DNA of 15,979 nucleotides. Source: JAQVSV01 sp041667045 (lineage in GTDB: Bacteria > Elusimicrobiota > Elusimicrobia > Elusimicrobiales > Elusimicrobiaceae). A model generated the notes under the pieces. That model was not told the DNA's origin. It worked only from the letters and a program-made list of their open reading frames with translations, and made no database searches. Each line of letters starts with the position of its first letter. Position 1 is the stretch's first letter. Positions 6,742 through 14,805 of the stretch are shown piece by piece. Position numbers and translations under genes: made by a program. Location of the stretch: NCBI GenBank assembly GCA_041667045.1, contig JBAYFS010000038.1, positions 1-15,979 on the forward strand, in the 5' to 3' direction.

Positions 6742-7509
6742 TTATTCGCCGTGCACCAAAATGGCGGCAACGGTCACATTGTCCGGCGCGCCAGCCAGAA
6801 GTGCGGCGTCGGTGAGTGTTTTGCAAATGATTGCGGCGCTGTCCGTTTCGATGAGGACTTTTATTATCTCCGCGTCGGTGACCACTTTGTTGAGCCCGTC
6901 CGTGCACAGGAGGATTTTGTCGCCCGGTTTTATTTCCAGCTCTTCTACGTCCAGCAGGATGGTGGGGCTTATTCCCATGGCGCGGGTGAGGATGTTCTGC
7001 AGGCTGGATTTACGGGCCTCTTCCTCGGTCAGGATCCCGTTGCGCACATGCTCGGCAACCAGCGAGTGGTCCGCCGTGAGCTGCGTCAGCACGTTGTGGC
7101 GCAGCAGGTAGATCCGCGAATCACCCACATGGACCAAAACCGCGCGGCGGTCTTTAATCAGTATCGCGCTCAGCGTTGTTCCCATGCCCTTGTTCTGGGG
7201 ATTTTTGTCGCTTAAAATTTTTAGGTTGGCTTCGCTGGCGGCAAGCGAGAGCTGGTTGGCTTCTTTTGACAGGTCCGCGTCTATCTGCACGGTTTCCGCC
7301 GCGCCGGAAATCATTTTCCGGGCCGCGTCGCGGATGGTGTTTACCGCGATGGTGCTGGCCAGTTCGCCGGAATTGTGCCCGCCCATGCCGTCCGCCACGG
7401 CGGTGAACCCGATTTCGGGATCCAGCAGGACGCTGTCCTCATTATTTGCCCGGACTTTCCCCTTGTCTGTCACGCTCGCGAATTCCAGCTTGTATTTTGC
7501 ACAGTTCAT
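6742..7509 (-). CDS. PP2C-type Ser/Thr protein phosphatase (PrpC/Stp family)
   Basis: Metal-dependent phosphatase that removes phosphate from serine and threonine of proteins phosphorylated by Hanks-type kinases. The 255-residue product is a stand-alone catalytic domain: KGKVRANNED at 16-25, VADGMGGHNSGELAS at 38-52 with metal ligand Asp40, GMGTTLSAILI at 108-118, VHVGDSRIYLLR at 127-138, LTADHSLV near 144-151, LTRAMG at 174-179, LLCTDGL at 200-206 with Asp204, and GAPDNVTV at 240-247 with Asp243. All metal-binding Asp are present, so it should be active. No signal peptide or membrane segment, so cytoplasmic. It starts nine bases after the kinase stop with an AAAGGA site; the kinase is the likely partner and substrate. 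Confidence 0.94.
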   Translation of the reverse strand: MNCAKYKLEFASVTDKGKVRANNEDSVLLDPEIGFTAVADGMGGHNSGELASTIAVNTIRDAARKMISGAAETVQIDADLSKEANQLSLAASEANLKILSDKNPQNKGMGTTLSAILIKDRRAVLVHVGDSRIYLLRHNVLTQLTADHSLVAEHVRNGILTEEEARKSSLQNILTRAMGISPTILLDVEELEIKPGDKILLCTDGLNKVVTDAEIIKVLIETDSAAIICKTLTDAALLAGAPDNVTVAAILVHGE

Positions 7510-7518
7510 AAATGTCCT

Positions 7519-9777
7519 TTAATCGTAGTCGCTTGATGACCTGCGGGAGGCAAAGTTATATCGGATATGCAGAAAAACGCAAAGCAGGAAAAGCAGGAGC
7601 GCCGACATCAGATATGAGGCCTTCTCCGCCGCCAGGGCCGTGAATTTATAAAGCGGTTCCATGCCGGCTTTTTTGCGGGCCTCTTTGGTGATTTCCTCAA
7701 GTGTTTTGCGTTGGGGAACGACTACTTTGTTCTGTTCCTGCGGCTGGAATTCAAGCATTTCTTTCTGGCGCAGGGCGGACTGGATGGCGTTTTCCTGGTG
7801 CGCCTCGATCATGCTCCGGTACATATCCGCTTTCCCGCTTGTGCCGTAAGCCCATACCGACGCCAGAGACAGCAGCAGCAGGCCCCAGGTGCTTATGGAC
7901 GCTATCTGCGAATTCTTGTTCATCGCCCCGATGGAAATAGCCGCCAGCGCGGAAGTCACCGCTATCATGAGAAAAGCGTTTTCCCCGTTCGTAGCGGCCT
8001 GAAGAAAGCTGAACCGGCCTATAAAGTAAAGCGAGAGCAGCGCCAGTATGGTCCCGGAAATTTTCTGTTTCGCGGAACGGTTTTCCGCGCTGAGGCAGAG
8101 GCCGCCGGCAAGGAAAGCCAGCACCCCGTAAACCAGAAAATTATTCACCGCGCCGAACTGGGAGAAAATTTTCGCCGTTATTGCTCCGGCGCTCAGATCC
8201 GCCGCCGGATTGAGCGTTATTCCGCCCAGGTAAGCGGCCAGCACGCAGCCGATAGTAAACAGTGTCTGCACGCTCAGCAGGCCCTGCCAGCCCAGAACCA
8301 GCGACAGCACGGTGAACGCCAGGCTGACCGCCAGAAGTCCCGTCTGTTCGGGTCCGGCCTGTGTCCATGGTCCGGCAAGCTGGTCGAAAAAAGCCTGCGG
8401 CGCGGACGGCGGTTCCATCTTGATGCCCATGTAAAAGGAAACGGACAAGGCAACCGTCATCATTGCTGCGTAGGCCGACAGCCCGCCCAGCATTGGTTTC
8501 AAAGTTTTAAAAAATCCCGGTTTTTTCTTTGACGGCATAACCGCGGACGCAGGGCGCGGTTTTGGCGCCTGCCCGGGTTTATAATCGTTTTGCGGCAGCG
8601 TCACCGGATTTTGTATCACGCCTTGCGCTGCCGGAGTGCGGGCCGAAGGCGCGGAAGGAGGCACGGGCGGTTTGTTTGCCGCGGCGGACTGGACAGTCTG
8701 CGCGTTCGCGGCGTCGGGCGCCAGCGGGCCGGACTTAAGCGCCTCTTCCATTATTTCTTCCATGGACAGCATTTCCGGTACGCTCTTGCGGATTTCATCG
8801 GCGTCGGCCCTGGTGGTTTTTTCAAGGCCTTCTACGCTGAGTCCGGGCGCGTTTTCGTGGTCAATGTTGATGGAGATTGTTTTTATGGCGGACCCGGTAT
8901 TTAAAGGCGTCAGCGACAGGCCCCCCCGTTCCTCTTTAAGCGCGGCAATGACTTCCTCGGCGGACTGGAACCGGTCCTCCGGTTTTTTGCGCATGAGGCG
9001 GGAGATTATGTCGGCAAGCCACATCGGCGTGTCCGGCATGAGCATGAGCAGGCTCGGCGGTTCGGTGCTGATATGCTTGTGGATGACTTCAATCGATGTT
9101 TTCCCTTCGAACGGGAATTTCCCCGTGAGCATGTGGAAAATAGTGACGCCTACGGAATAGAGGTCGGCGCGGTTGTCCACCGTAAGGCCCAGGCCTTGTT
9201 CCGGCGACATATAGTATGCTGTGCCCACCATTTCACCCGCCATGGTGAGCTGTTTTTCTTCATGAATCTTGCGCGCCAGCCCGAAATCCACTATTTTGGG
9301 GGTGCCGTCCCGCGTCACGAGAATATTGGAAGGTTTGATGTCCCGGTGTATGATAGTCTGCGCGTGGGCGGCGGCGAGGCCTTCAAGGATGCCTATCGAA
9401 ATCTGGACGGTTTCAAGAACGGGGATTCTGCCTTTTTCCTTTATTACTGTCTGCAGAGTCACGCCGTCAATGTAGCTCATCGTGAGAAAGTGATACCCGT
9501 GTTCTTTCCCCGCGTTAAAAACCTGCACGATGTTCTTATGCTCCAGCTTGGCGGCGGAGCGGGCCTCGCGCAGAAAAAACTGGATGTTGCGTTCGTCCCC
9601 CGCCAGTTCCGGCGCGAGGATTTTGACGCACATGTCCTTGTCCAGCTCGTCGTGATGGCCTTTATATACCGTGCCCATGGCGCCGGAGCCTATTTTCGCG
9701 ATTATCCGGCAGCCCGCGAAAGCCAGGCCTAATATGGGATCGCTTGTTTTGGTGTTATTATGCGGTTCGTCAGCCAT
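7519..9777 (-). CDS. Hanks-type Ser/Thr protein kinase with multi-pass membrane C-terminus
   Basis: Signalling kinase of 752 residues. The cytoplasmic kinase domain (about 20-283) is complete: glycine loop GSGAMGTV at 30-37, Lys52, Glu71, HRDIKPSN at 144-151 with catalytic Asp146, DFG at 164-166, activation-loop threonines 178 and 186, SPEQ at 191-194, and DRADLYSVG near 202-210. A Pro/Ala-rich linker (about 350-425) follows. Eight hydrophobic segments come next at roughly 431-450, 480-498, 503-520, 545-562, 575-592, 600-618, 626-643 and 721-737. Charges fit a positive-inside layout that leaves residues 644-720 outside the cytoplasm. There are no PASTA repeats. The paired PP2C gene follows after nine bases. 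The ligand is unknown. Confidence 0.93.
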   Translation of the reverse strand: MADEPHNNTKTSDPILGLAFAGCRIIAKIGSGAMGTVYKGHHDELDKDMCVKILAPELAGDERNIQFFLREARSAAKLEHKNIVQVFNAGKEHGYHFLTMSYIDGVTLQTVIKEKGRIPVLETVQISIGILEGLAAAHAQTIIHRDIKPSNILVTRDGTPKIVDFGLARKIHEEKQLTMAGEMVGTAYYMSPEQGLGLTVDNRADLYSVGVTIFHMLTGKFPFEGKTSIEVIHKHISTEPPSLLMLMPDTPMWLADIISRLMRKKPEDRFQSAEEVIAALKEERGGLSLTPLNTGSAIKTISINIDHENAPGLSVEGLEKTTRADADEIRKSVPEMLSMEEIMEEALKSGPLAPDAANAQTVQSAAANKPPVPPSAPSARTPAAQGVIQNPVTLPQNDYKPGQAPKPRPASAVMPSKKKPGFFKTLKPMLGGLSAYAAMMTVALSVSFYMGIKMEPPSAPQAFFDQLAGPWTQAGPEQTGLLAVSLAFTVLSLVLGWQGLLSVQTLFTIGCVLAAYLGGITLNPAADLSAGAITAKIFSQFGAVNNFLVYGVLAFLAGGLCLSAENRSAKQKISGTILALLSLYFIGRFSFLQAATNGENAFLMIAVTSALAAISIGAMNKNSQIASISTWGLLLLSLASVWAYGTSGKADMYRSMIEAHQENAIQSALRQKEMLEFQPQEQNKVVVPQRKTLEEITKEARKKAGMEPLYKFTALAAEKASYLMSALLLFLLCVFLHIRYNFASRRSSSDYD

Positions 9778-9825
9778 GTATTTTTAAAGCCTCTCCGATA
9801 CCAGTTTTTAACTTATATATGTGAA

Positions 9826-9854
9826 ATTATATATAAAACCGTACCTATTTGTAA
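9826..9854 (-). promoter_or_regulatory. Promoter of the kinase-phosphatase operon
   Basis: TATAAT (9826-9831) preceded by TTACAA (9849-9854) with a 17-base spacer on the minus strand. The -10 box is consensus and the -35 weak. A perfect inverted repeat, TTATATAT-N8-ATATATAA (9813-9836), overlaps the -10 box and expected start. The leader to the kinase ATG is about 42 bases and contains a GGAGAGG ribosome site about 12 bases from the ATG. Confidence 0.55.
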
Positions 9855-9903
9855 CTATATTTTATAACAATGGCGGTTTTCGGCTCCGCGATTTGGTTTG
9901 AGG

Positions 9904-10647
9904 TTAAAGCGGAATGCTGAGCAGGTCCAGGGCTGTTTTTATGCGCGGTCCTGCCAGCGCAGCGGCTTGCAGGGCGGAGTCTTTAGTCAGGTGCGAAAGA
10001 TAAATGTCCGCTCGGTCCGACAGGGAGGCCGCTTCCGCCGGAGTCATGTGCGCTTTTTTCGGCGCGTTTTCCGAGCCGCCGGCGTCGGCGATAATCACGT
10101 CCGCGTCTTGGCAGAAGGTTTTTAGTTCCTCCGACAGCACGCTGTCGCCGGTATAGCCTAGGGTTTTTCCGTCCGTATAGATTTTAAACGACAGAGCTTC
10201 CGGCGAATGCTCGGCTTTTGCGCAGACAAGCCGGAAGGTTTTTCCCTTTATCTCCGCGCCCGGCGCAAGTTCCGTTATTGCGAGTTTGTAGCCGAGCGGG
10301 TTCAGGTGCGCGGGGGCGGTCGCCAGAATTTTTCCCACCAGTTCGCTCGTCCCGGCTGGCCCGGCGATTACCAGCTTTCCGTCTTTCGGTTTTTCATTAT
10401 AATGATAGGCGAAAAGCAGGGCCGGCAAATCGCCCCAGTGGTCCGGGTGGAAATGCGTCAGGAACACGTGGCTGATGCCGGAATAATCCAGTCCCGCCCG
10501 CGCGATGCCACGGACGTTTCCGAAGCCGAGATCAAGGATAATTGTTTCGCCGGCGGTTTTAACCGCGTAGCCGGCGGGATTGCGGACGTCGTTTTTCGTG
10601 TCCGCGCAAAAACTTCCGGATCCTAAAATTATGGCGGTGTTTTGCAT
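9904..10647 (-). CDS. MBL-fold metal-dependent hydrolase (RNase Z-like group)
   Basis: Cytoplasmic metallo-beta-lactamase-fold enzyme, 247 residues. Metal ligands are visible: HFHPDH at 65-70 (His65, His67, Asp69, His70), His147, Asp168 in YTGDS, and His219 in YLSHL. His200 in KAHMTP is also in a family-conserved position. The opening LGSGSF and the overall order resemble the RNase Z/ElaC group, but the long flexible arm that binds tRNA is not evident, so tRNA 3'-end processing should not be assumed. The reaction is unknown. It has its own divergent start facing the PC4 gene, and only a weak GGA ribosome site. A possible TTGTCA / GATAAT pair with a short 15-base spacer lies at 10686-10712. 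Confidence 0.88.
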   Translation of the reverse strand: MQNTAIILGSGSFCADTKNDVRNPAGYAVKTAGETIILDLGFGNVRGIARAGLDYSGISHVFLTHFHPDHWGDLPALLFAYHYNEKPKDGKLVIAGPAGTSELVGKILATAPAHLNPLGYKLAITELAPGAEIKGKTFRLVCAKAEHSPEALSFKIYTDGKTLGYTGDSVLSEELKTFCQDADVIIADAGGSENAPKKAHMTPAEAASLSDRADIYLSHLTKDSALQAAALAGPRIKTALDLLSIPL

Positions 10648-10705
10648 AAGCGTCCATACCTATAAGATATCTTTCAGTTTATCACATTATCGGTTACGCT
10701 TACAT

Positions 10706-10735
10706 TTGACAATTAATTTGAAAGATAAGTATAAT
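10706..10735 (+). promoter_or_regulatory. Consensus sigma70-type promoter of the PC4 gene
   Basis: TTGACA (10706-10711) and TATAAT (10730-10735), both perfect consensus hexamers, with an 18-base spacer. The expected start is near 10742, giving a leader of about 32 bases. Strong, constitutive transcription is inferred. It overlaps the divergent upstream region of the MBL hydrolase gene. Confidence 0.85.
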
Positions 10736-10760
10736 AAAACCATTAGGGATAAATGTTTTC

Positions 10761-10767
10761 AAAGGAG
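10761..10767 (+). promoter_or_regulatory. Ribosome-binding site that sets the PC4 start
   Basis: AAAGGAG ends six bases before the ATG at 10774. The upstream in-frame ATG at 10753 has no such site, so 10774 is the better start. Confidence 0.8.
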
Positions 10768-10773
10768 CGTTAT

Positions 10774-11226
10774 ATGCTTTCTGGAGGATTTAAAGTTCTT
10801 GAAGAGATGGGAGTCCTTCCCGCGACTGAAGGCTCTGAAATACGTTTTTCGATAGACGAGTACAGGGGCCACAAATACGCCTCTATAAGGAAATACCTCA
10901 AACGCGATTCCTATAACGGGCCCACCCGGTCCGGAATCACCATGAGCAAGGAAATAGTGGACGGCGTGCTTGATGCGCTTTTAAAACTGCCCGGCGAGCC
11001 GGAAGCGATAGTCGAGCAGGAACTGGGAAAATTCGCGAAACGGCCCGGCCTGTCCGTGGTCGCTCGCATAACGATTTACCGCGATTCCACCGGCATTGAC
11101 CTGCGCGAATGGCAGGAAGACGTTTCGTATAAAGGATGGACCAAGCGCGGTATCCGCCTTCCCTACGAGAACGTCAAGGAAATTATCGGGTTCCTGAAGA
11201 AAATGCAGGGACGGATGGTTGCCTGA
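10774..11226 (+). CDS. Tandem PC4/YdbC-type nucleic-acid-binding protein
   Basis: Small basic protein of 150 residues made of two PC4-like units. Unit 1 (about 20-72) contains IRFSIDEYRGHKYASIRKY, then a loop with PTRSGITMSKEIVDGVLDALLKL. Unit 2 (about 92-144) repeats the order: ARITIYRDSTGIDLREW, then KGWTKRGIRLPYENVKEIIGFLKKM. PC4-type domains bind single-stranded DNA and, in eukaryotes, act as transcription coactivators. Bacterial members usually carry one domain and form dimers; this one may be a covalent dimer. That is inference. The gene stands alone, with a consensus promoter, a strong ribosome site and a terminator, which suggests abundant expression. Confidence 0.8.
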   Translation: MLSGGFKVLEEMGVLPATEGSEIRFSIDEYRGHKYASIRKYLKRDSYNGPTRSGITMSKEIVDGVLDALLKLPGEPEAIVEQELGKFAKRPGLSVVARITIYRDSTGIDLREWQEDVSYKGWTKRGIRLPYENVKEIIGFLKKMQGRMVA

Positions 11227-11252
11227 TTTAACAGTTTATCCCTAATTAACGG

Positions 11253-11286
11253 AACCGGCCCTGTTGAAAAACTGGGCCGGTTTTTT
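11253..11286 (+). terminator. Rho-independent terminator of the PC4 gene
   Basis: Perfect nine-base stem AACCGGCCC / GGGCCGGTT around a 12-base loop, running into a T-rich tract at 11281-11290. The stop codon of the converging lipoprotein gene lies in that tract. On the minus strand the hairpin is not followed by a T run, so it mainly serves the plus-strand gene. Confidence 0.85.
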
Positions 11287-12256
11287 ATTTGCCCGGTTCC
11301 GGCTTGTTCTCGATTCTGTATTCTTCCTGTTCGGCGGGGCGGTCCGTTTCGGAAGGCACGAAGGTGCCGCAGTAAGGCGTGTGTTCCAGCTGGCTGGAAA
11401 TCAGTTCCCCGTTCTGCGCGCGCCAGGCGGCGTCCTGTTCGAGGCGCTGGTCGTACATTTTTTTCTGCCGGTCCAGCACCTGCATGCTTTCATAGAAAAA
11501 TTGATTGAAGTAGCGGTAAAGGCTGTCTTCATCCATGGAGCGGACGGACACGTCGTTTTTGTTCACCTGCTCGGGCGACATGAAGCCGCGGCGCATTTGA
11601 TCCAGATCCCTTTGGTAAAGGAGCAGGTGCAGATTGCCTTCCGCCGTTGCCGCTTTGGCTTTTTCAAGCCATCTCCGGCTTTTATCAAGCGAGTTGTAGG
11701 GCCTGCCGTACTGCGGGAACCGCGTCATGGAGTTGCGGCGCACTTTTTCAAGCATTCTGCCGGTGCCTTCCGCCATATAGGAGCATAGTTCTTCGATAAC
11801 CAGCTGCCCGGGCAGGGAATTGCGCCAGTCTTTCCCGCCAAACTCCATCTGGATGCCCAGTTCCGTGGCGCGCAGCGCGGCGGCTTCCTCCATTTCAACG
11901 CTCATTTCCTGGGCCTGCAGGGTATTGTAGTTGCGGTAGATATCCAGCACTCGCGCAAGAAGAAAAGCCACGGTCATGTCGCTGTCTTTGGCGGTTTCGG
12001 GGATTTGTATCTGCTTTATTACCGTGTCGTATTTAGGCCAGGGGCCCGGCAGGTCGGCGTAGCGGATCTGGATGGGGTGTTCGGCGAGATAAGCGAGAAG
12101 CTCCGGTCCGCCGGACGTGTGTTTCATGCGGTCCATGGCCCGTTCTATGGACGGCGCGTAATATTCCGTTATGGTGTCTTTCTTCGCGCCGGAACAGCCG
12201 GCGGCGAGAGCGATAAACATAAGCGGGAAAAGAAATTTTTTCATGGCAACTCTCAT
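11285..12256 (-). CDS. Lipoprotein of unknown function coupled to the AsmA-like gene
   Basis: The 323-residue product opens with a lipoprotein signal: MKKFLFPLMFIALAAG then Cys21, with lipobox LAAGC, so it should be lipid-anchored in the envelope. I do not recognise the family. The middle part is helical and contains FLLARVLDIY followed some 15 residues later by EMEEAAALRATELG. This order loosely recalls putative zinc peptidases with HELxH and a downstream Glu, but no HExxH exists here, so peptidase activity is not supported. The C-terminus is Pro/Glu-rich. The start at 12256 overlaps the AsmA stop (ATGA); the ATG at 12244 is a possible alternative and keeps the lipobox. A role with the AsmA-like protein is inferred from coupling. 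Confidence 0.85.
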   Translation of the reverse strand: MRVAMKKFLFPLMFIALAAGCSGAKKDTITEYYAPSIERAMDRMKHTSGGPELLAYLAEHPIQIRYADLPGPWPKYDTVIKQIQIPETAKDSDMTVAFLLARVLDIYRNYNTLQAQEMSVEMEEAAALRATELGIQMEFGGKDWRNSLPGQLVIEELCSYMAEGTGRMLEKVRRNSMTRFPQYGRPYNSLDKSRRWLEKAKAATAEGNLHLLLYQRDLDQMRRGFMSPEQVNKNDVSVRSMDEDSLYRYFNQFFYESMQVLDRQKKMYDQRLEQDAAWRAQNGELISSQLEHTPYCGTFVPSETDRPAEQEEYRIENKPEPGK

Positions 12257-14793
12257 TTAAACAGCGATTTTGTCGCGTTATAAAGTTTTTCGAACGGCTT
12301 GCCGGGCAGGCTGATAAGTTCCAAAGGCTTGAAATCTATATCCGGTTTGCCGAACGTGCCGCCCACGTGGAAAACCAGCGGGCCGGAGACGCTTCCCACC
12401 AGGCCGCGCACCTTGGCGGATATGAGCGCGTCAATTTCCCTGTCCGCCAGATTGATTTCCCCGCTGATGTTGACCAGCGCGGCGCTGGAGTCCATCACGG
12501 ATTTTTTAATGAGCATCCTGCCGTTTTCAAACGCGTAGTCACCCTCGATGCTGGTATAGGTTATATTGCGCAGGTCGGGAAACAGCGGGATTCTGATGAT
12601 GGCGGTTATCCTTTGCAGCATCACCAGCGGCAGCACCAGTATCTTAACATAATCTCTGGTGTCGTCTTTTTTCGCGATGTCGGTCAGGTATCCGCCATTG
12701 ATTTTCAGGGCCGCCGTGCCGGATAGCCTGCGCAGGTCCGGTTCAATGTTGCGCAGGTCGGTGGTGAGCGTCACGTCTTTGGCCAGGAAATTGTTTTGTG
12801 TCGCCGTGGACACGTTCAGCGAGCATTTCAGGTTCAAAGGCCGGACCGCCGCCGGGGCCGCTTTTTCCGGGGCGCCGGCTTCGGGTTCCGAATCGGAATT
12901 TTCCAGCTGGTCGAAAATGGTCAGGTCCAGATCGCCTATTTCTGCGTTCGCGGTTATGGAAACAGAATCCGAACTTTTCTCTAGGCCGAACGAGGCCGCA
13001 AATCCGCTATTGTTGAATGTGCCGGTCAGCGCATTGGCGGTTACTTTGCCGTTTGACAGGGTGAAATGCCCGTCTATGTCCGCGAAGCGGTTCGTTTTGA
13101 AAAGCGTAATCCCGCCGTCGGTGATATTCATCCCGGCGTTATAGAAAAACCTGCTGCTTTTTATCCGCGCGCTGAGGTCTCCGGAAACGGAGCCGGCCAG
13201 CGCGTAGCTTTTCAGGCGGGGCGCGAAACTGGCGAACTGCTCCAGATCGGAATTAAAGCCGGTAATCCGGACCGTGCCGTCCCATAAAGCGTTTGTCCTG
13301 GCGAGGCTGAACCCGCCGCGCGCGGTGGTTTTTTCCAGTTTCACTGTCAGATTGCGGCCTTCGAGCCCGCCGGTGGAGATCTCAACCTGCCCGCCCAGCT
13401 TTATGGAGGGCGAAGCGGGGTTTCCTTCTTCGTCGTCAATGGAAAGGGCGGCGGTCAGCAGGGTTTTATCGTCGTAGAAGTCCGCTTTCGCGGAGCCGCT
13501 AACTTTTCCCAGCAGAACAATGTCTTTCCGGTCTGTGCACAGTCCGGCGATTTGGCCGAGCGTGCTGGTTATGGAGCTTACGTACAGGGTCCCGGACCAG
13601 TCGTCATTGCGTTCGGTGAAAAGGAAACTGCCTGCCAGGCTGGATTTTCTGAGCGTGAAGGAAATATCCTTGCCTTCAATCCTGCTGCGTTGGGCGGTAA
13701 TGGAGCCGGTCAGCTTGACGTCGCCGGGGTTGATCGGCGTTTTGCTCCACGAATTTATGATGGTGTTAAGCGCGGCTGTTTCGCTTTGCGGTTCCACGGC
13801 GACGGCGGCGGTGAAATCGTAGTCCGTGTTTTCTTTGCTCCAGTCCACAAAACCGCCGCCCGCGGCGCTTATGCCGTTCACGGTGAGTTTAATGTTCTGG
13901 GCGGTAAGGCGGCCCGCGTCATAATCAATTTTCACTTTCGTTTTCAAAACGCTTGGCGGTATCATGGTGTGCGGAATGGCGGGCCACATGCCGCTTAAAG
14001 ACTCGGACCGGAAAGGTTTAGCCGCAATCTTCAGGCTGGAATCAAGAGGATAGAAACGCGCTATGTCTCCCGACAAAACGCCCTCGATGCCGTTCCATGA
14101 AAGCGCGATATCCTGCACTTTCGCTTTCATGCCGGCAAACCCGGCGGAGAGGTCAATATCGTCAATATTGGCGGCAATCGGCGTCGCCCAATTGCCGTAA
14201 GGCGTGGCCAGCAGAAAATCGGTTTTCAGGGTGATGTCGAACGGCTCCCGCGCGGTGATGTTGCGCGAGTTTGCCCGCAGGCCGCTTATCTTCAATGTTG
14301 TGCTGGAAGATTCGTCTTTATAGGTAAACGAGCAGTTTTCAAGCGACAGGATTTTGATATAGAAATTTTCTCCGGAAAACTCGCGGGACGGTTTGCCCGA
14401 CGGCTGGGTAAGGTCGGAAATACTGGCGCTGCCGTCGGCATGCGAGGTGATTGAGATATCAAGCCCGTTTGCGTAAAGCGAGAATATATTGATTCTGCCT
14501 TTAAGGAAAGGCAGTATTCGTAGGATAACCGCGGCGGTTTTCGCGCTTACGAAAGTGCCGGCGCTGAAGTCCGGTTTCTCCGATATCTGCAGGTTGTTGA
14601 GCGAGATTCCGCGCCAGGTTATGGACACGGAGTCCAGCTTTACCTGCCGGTCCAGCGTTTTTCCTATGCGTTCGATTGCCATTGTGCGCAGTTTTTCGGG
14701 CGGAAATATGATTTTAAGCGTGATAACTGCGGCTACAGCCGCAAGCAGAAAGCCCAGAATCCCGTAAACCACGATGCGCGCGAAAAGTTTCAT
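12253..14793 (-). CDS. AsmA-like envelope protein
   Basis: Large single-pass inner-membrane protein with a periplasmic beta-rich body. Counted from the ATG at 14793 it is 846 residues. A membrane anchor lies at about 4-28, then the AsmA-type opening RIGKTLDRQVKLDSVSITWRG, and LNNLQISEKPDFSAGTFVSA. Repeated amphipathic beta segments follow, and a C-terminal AsmA-type region has NITYTSIEGDYAFENGRMLIK, SGEINLADREIDALISAKV and GTFGKPDIDFKPL. AsmA/TamB/YhdP relatives are thought to form bridges for phospholipid transport to the outer membrane, which fits a diderm cell. An ATG at 14814 is possible (853 residues), but a TATAAT sits between the two ATGs. It overlaps the lipoprotein gene by ATGA. Confidence 0.9.
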   Translation of the reverse strand: MKLFARIVVYGILGFLLAAVAAVITLKIIFPPEKLRTMAIERIGKTLDRQVKLDSVSITWRGISLNNLQISEKPDFSAGTFVSAKTAAVILRILPFLKGRINIFSLYANGLDISITSHADGSASISDLTQPSGKPSREFSGENFYIKILSLENCSFTYKDESSSTTLKISGLRANSRNITAREPFDITLKTDFLLATPYGNWATPIAANIDDIDLSAGFAGMKAKVQDIALSWNGIEGVLSGDIARFYPLDSSLKIAAKPFRSESLSGMWPAIPHTMIPPSVLKTKVKIDYDAGRLTAQNIKLTVNGISAAGGGFVDWSKENTDYDFTAAVAVEPQSETAALNTIINSWSKTPINPGDVKLTGSITAQRSRIEGKDISFTLRKSSLAGSFLFTERNDDWSGTLYVSSITSTLGQIAGLCTDRKDIVLLGKVSGSAKADFYDDKTLLTAALSIDDEEGNPASPSIKLGGQVEISTGGLEGRNLTVKLEKTTARGGFSLARTNALWDGTVRITGFNSDLEQFASFAPRLKSYALAGSVSGDLSARIKSSRFFYNAGMNITDGGITLFKTNRFADIDGHFTLSNGKVTANALTGTFNNSGFAASFGLEKSSDSVSITANAEIGDLDLTIFDQLENSDSEPEAGAPEKAAPAAVRPLNLKCSLNVSTATQNNFLAKDVTLTTDLRNIEPDLRRLSGTAALKINGGYLTDIAKKDDTRDYVKILVLPLVMLQRITAIIRIPLFPDLRNITYTSIEGDYAFENGRMLIKKSVMDSSAALVNISGEINLADREIDALISAKVRGLVGSVSGPLVFHVGGTFGKPDIDFKPLELISLPGKPFEKLYNATKSLFK

Positions 14794-14799
14794 GTATAC

Positions 14800-14805
14800 A
14801 TTATA
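14800..14805 (-). promoter_or_regulatory. -10 box of the AsmA-like gene
   Basis: TATAAT on the minus strand is followed by exactly six bases and then the ATG at 14793, so the predicted first base of the mRNA is the A of the start codon. No ribosome site precedes this ATG or the one at 14814. No good -35 hexamer is visible at the normal spacing. Confidence 0.5.

Noticed and set aside
7711..8532. Open frame of 273 codons on the plus strand
   Set aside because: Antisense to the kinase membrane domain; Arg/Gln/His-rich composition and no ribosome site or motif.
9904..10647. Calling the MBL-fold protein RNase Z
   Set aside because: Metal ligands and order fit the superfamily, but the tRNA-binding flexible arm is not evident, so only the fold-level call is supported.
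10664..10673. Palindrome AAGATATCTT between the divergent MBL and PC4 genes
   Set aside because: Only ten bases, AT-rich, single copy and not aligned with a convincing promoter element.
10753..10773. Upstream in-frame ATG at 10753 as the start of the PC4 gene
   Set aside because: The only good ribosome site, AAAGGAG, lies between it and the ATG at 10774.
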